Below, one piece after another: positions 6,085 through 6,090 of a stretch of 6,090 bases of DNA. The stretch spans positions 1-6,090 of the forward strand of contig CAIRAS010000019.1 in assembly GCA_903876615.1 (NCBI GenBank), in the 5' to 3' direction. The notes under the pieces are model-generated. The model worked only from the letters and a program-made list of their open reading frames with translations. It had not been told where the DNA came from and searched no databases. A program made the translations under genes and the position numbers. Origin of the DNA: an uncultured Holophagaceae bacterium (GTDB lineage: Bacteria; Acidobacteriota; Holophagae; Holophagales; Holophagaceae). The stretch's first letter is position 1. Every line of letters begins with the position of its first letter.

Positions 6085-6090
6085 CCGTAA

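Overview
The window is GC-rich (about 70% by eye) with strong G/C preference at third codon positions. Tightly packed genes encode long Ala/Leu/Arg-rich proteins. A Hanks-type kinase with a long C-terminal helical-repeat domain and an FHA-GAF-SpoIIE phosphatase would fit a signalling-rich, GC-rich environmental bacterium. Acidobacteriota of the Holophaga/Geothrix type is my best guess from general resemblance only; Myxococcota-like lineages are not excluded.

Layout. (1) Positions 1-697, minus strand: the N-terminal 232 residues of a secreted protein, cut by the window edge, with a signal peptide, a beta-rich domain and the opening motif of C45/phospholipase-B-like Ntn hydrolases. (2) Positions 698-769: a short gap with alternating GAGGC/GCCTC repeats able to form hairpins. 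(3) Positions 770-2404, minus strand: a complete FHA-GAF-PP2C (SpoIIE-type) phosphatase. (4) Positions 2405-2546: a divergent intergenic region with an AT-rich core, candidate back-to-back promoters and an inverted repeat upstream of the kinase start. (5) Positions 2547-5993, plus strand: a complete 1148-residue transmembrane serine/threonine kinase with about eleven elongated TPR-like repeats of roughly 45 residues. (6) Positions 5994-6090: a non-coding tail with a near-perfect hairpin of 26-bp arms, A-rich on one side and T-rich on the other, probably a bidirectional terminator.

How the parts may work together. The kinase and the phosphatase diverge from one 142-bp control region. The phosphatase carries an FHA domain, a fold that binds phosphothreonine. 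This arrangement suggests an opposing pair: the kinase phosphorylates itself or partners, and the phosphatase is recruited through FHA and tuned by a ligand or partner at its GAF domain. The secreted hydrolase lies downstream of the phosphatase on the same strand, perhaps in the same transcript. The links between the three genes are inferred from position and domains only.
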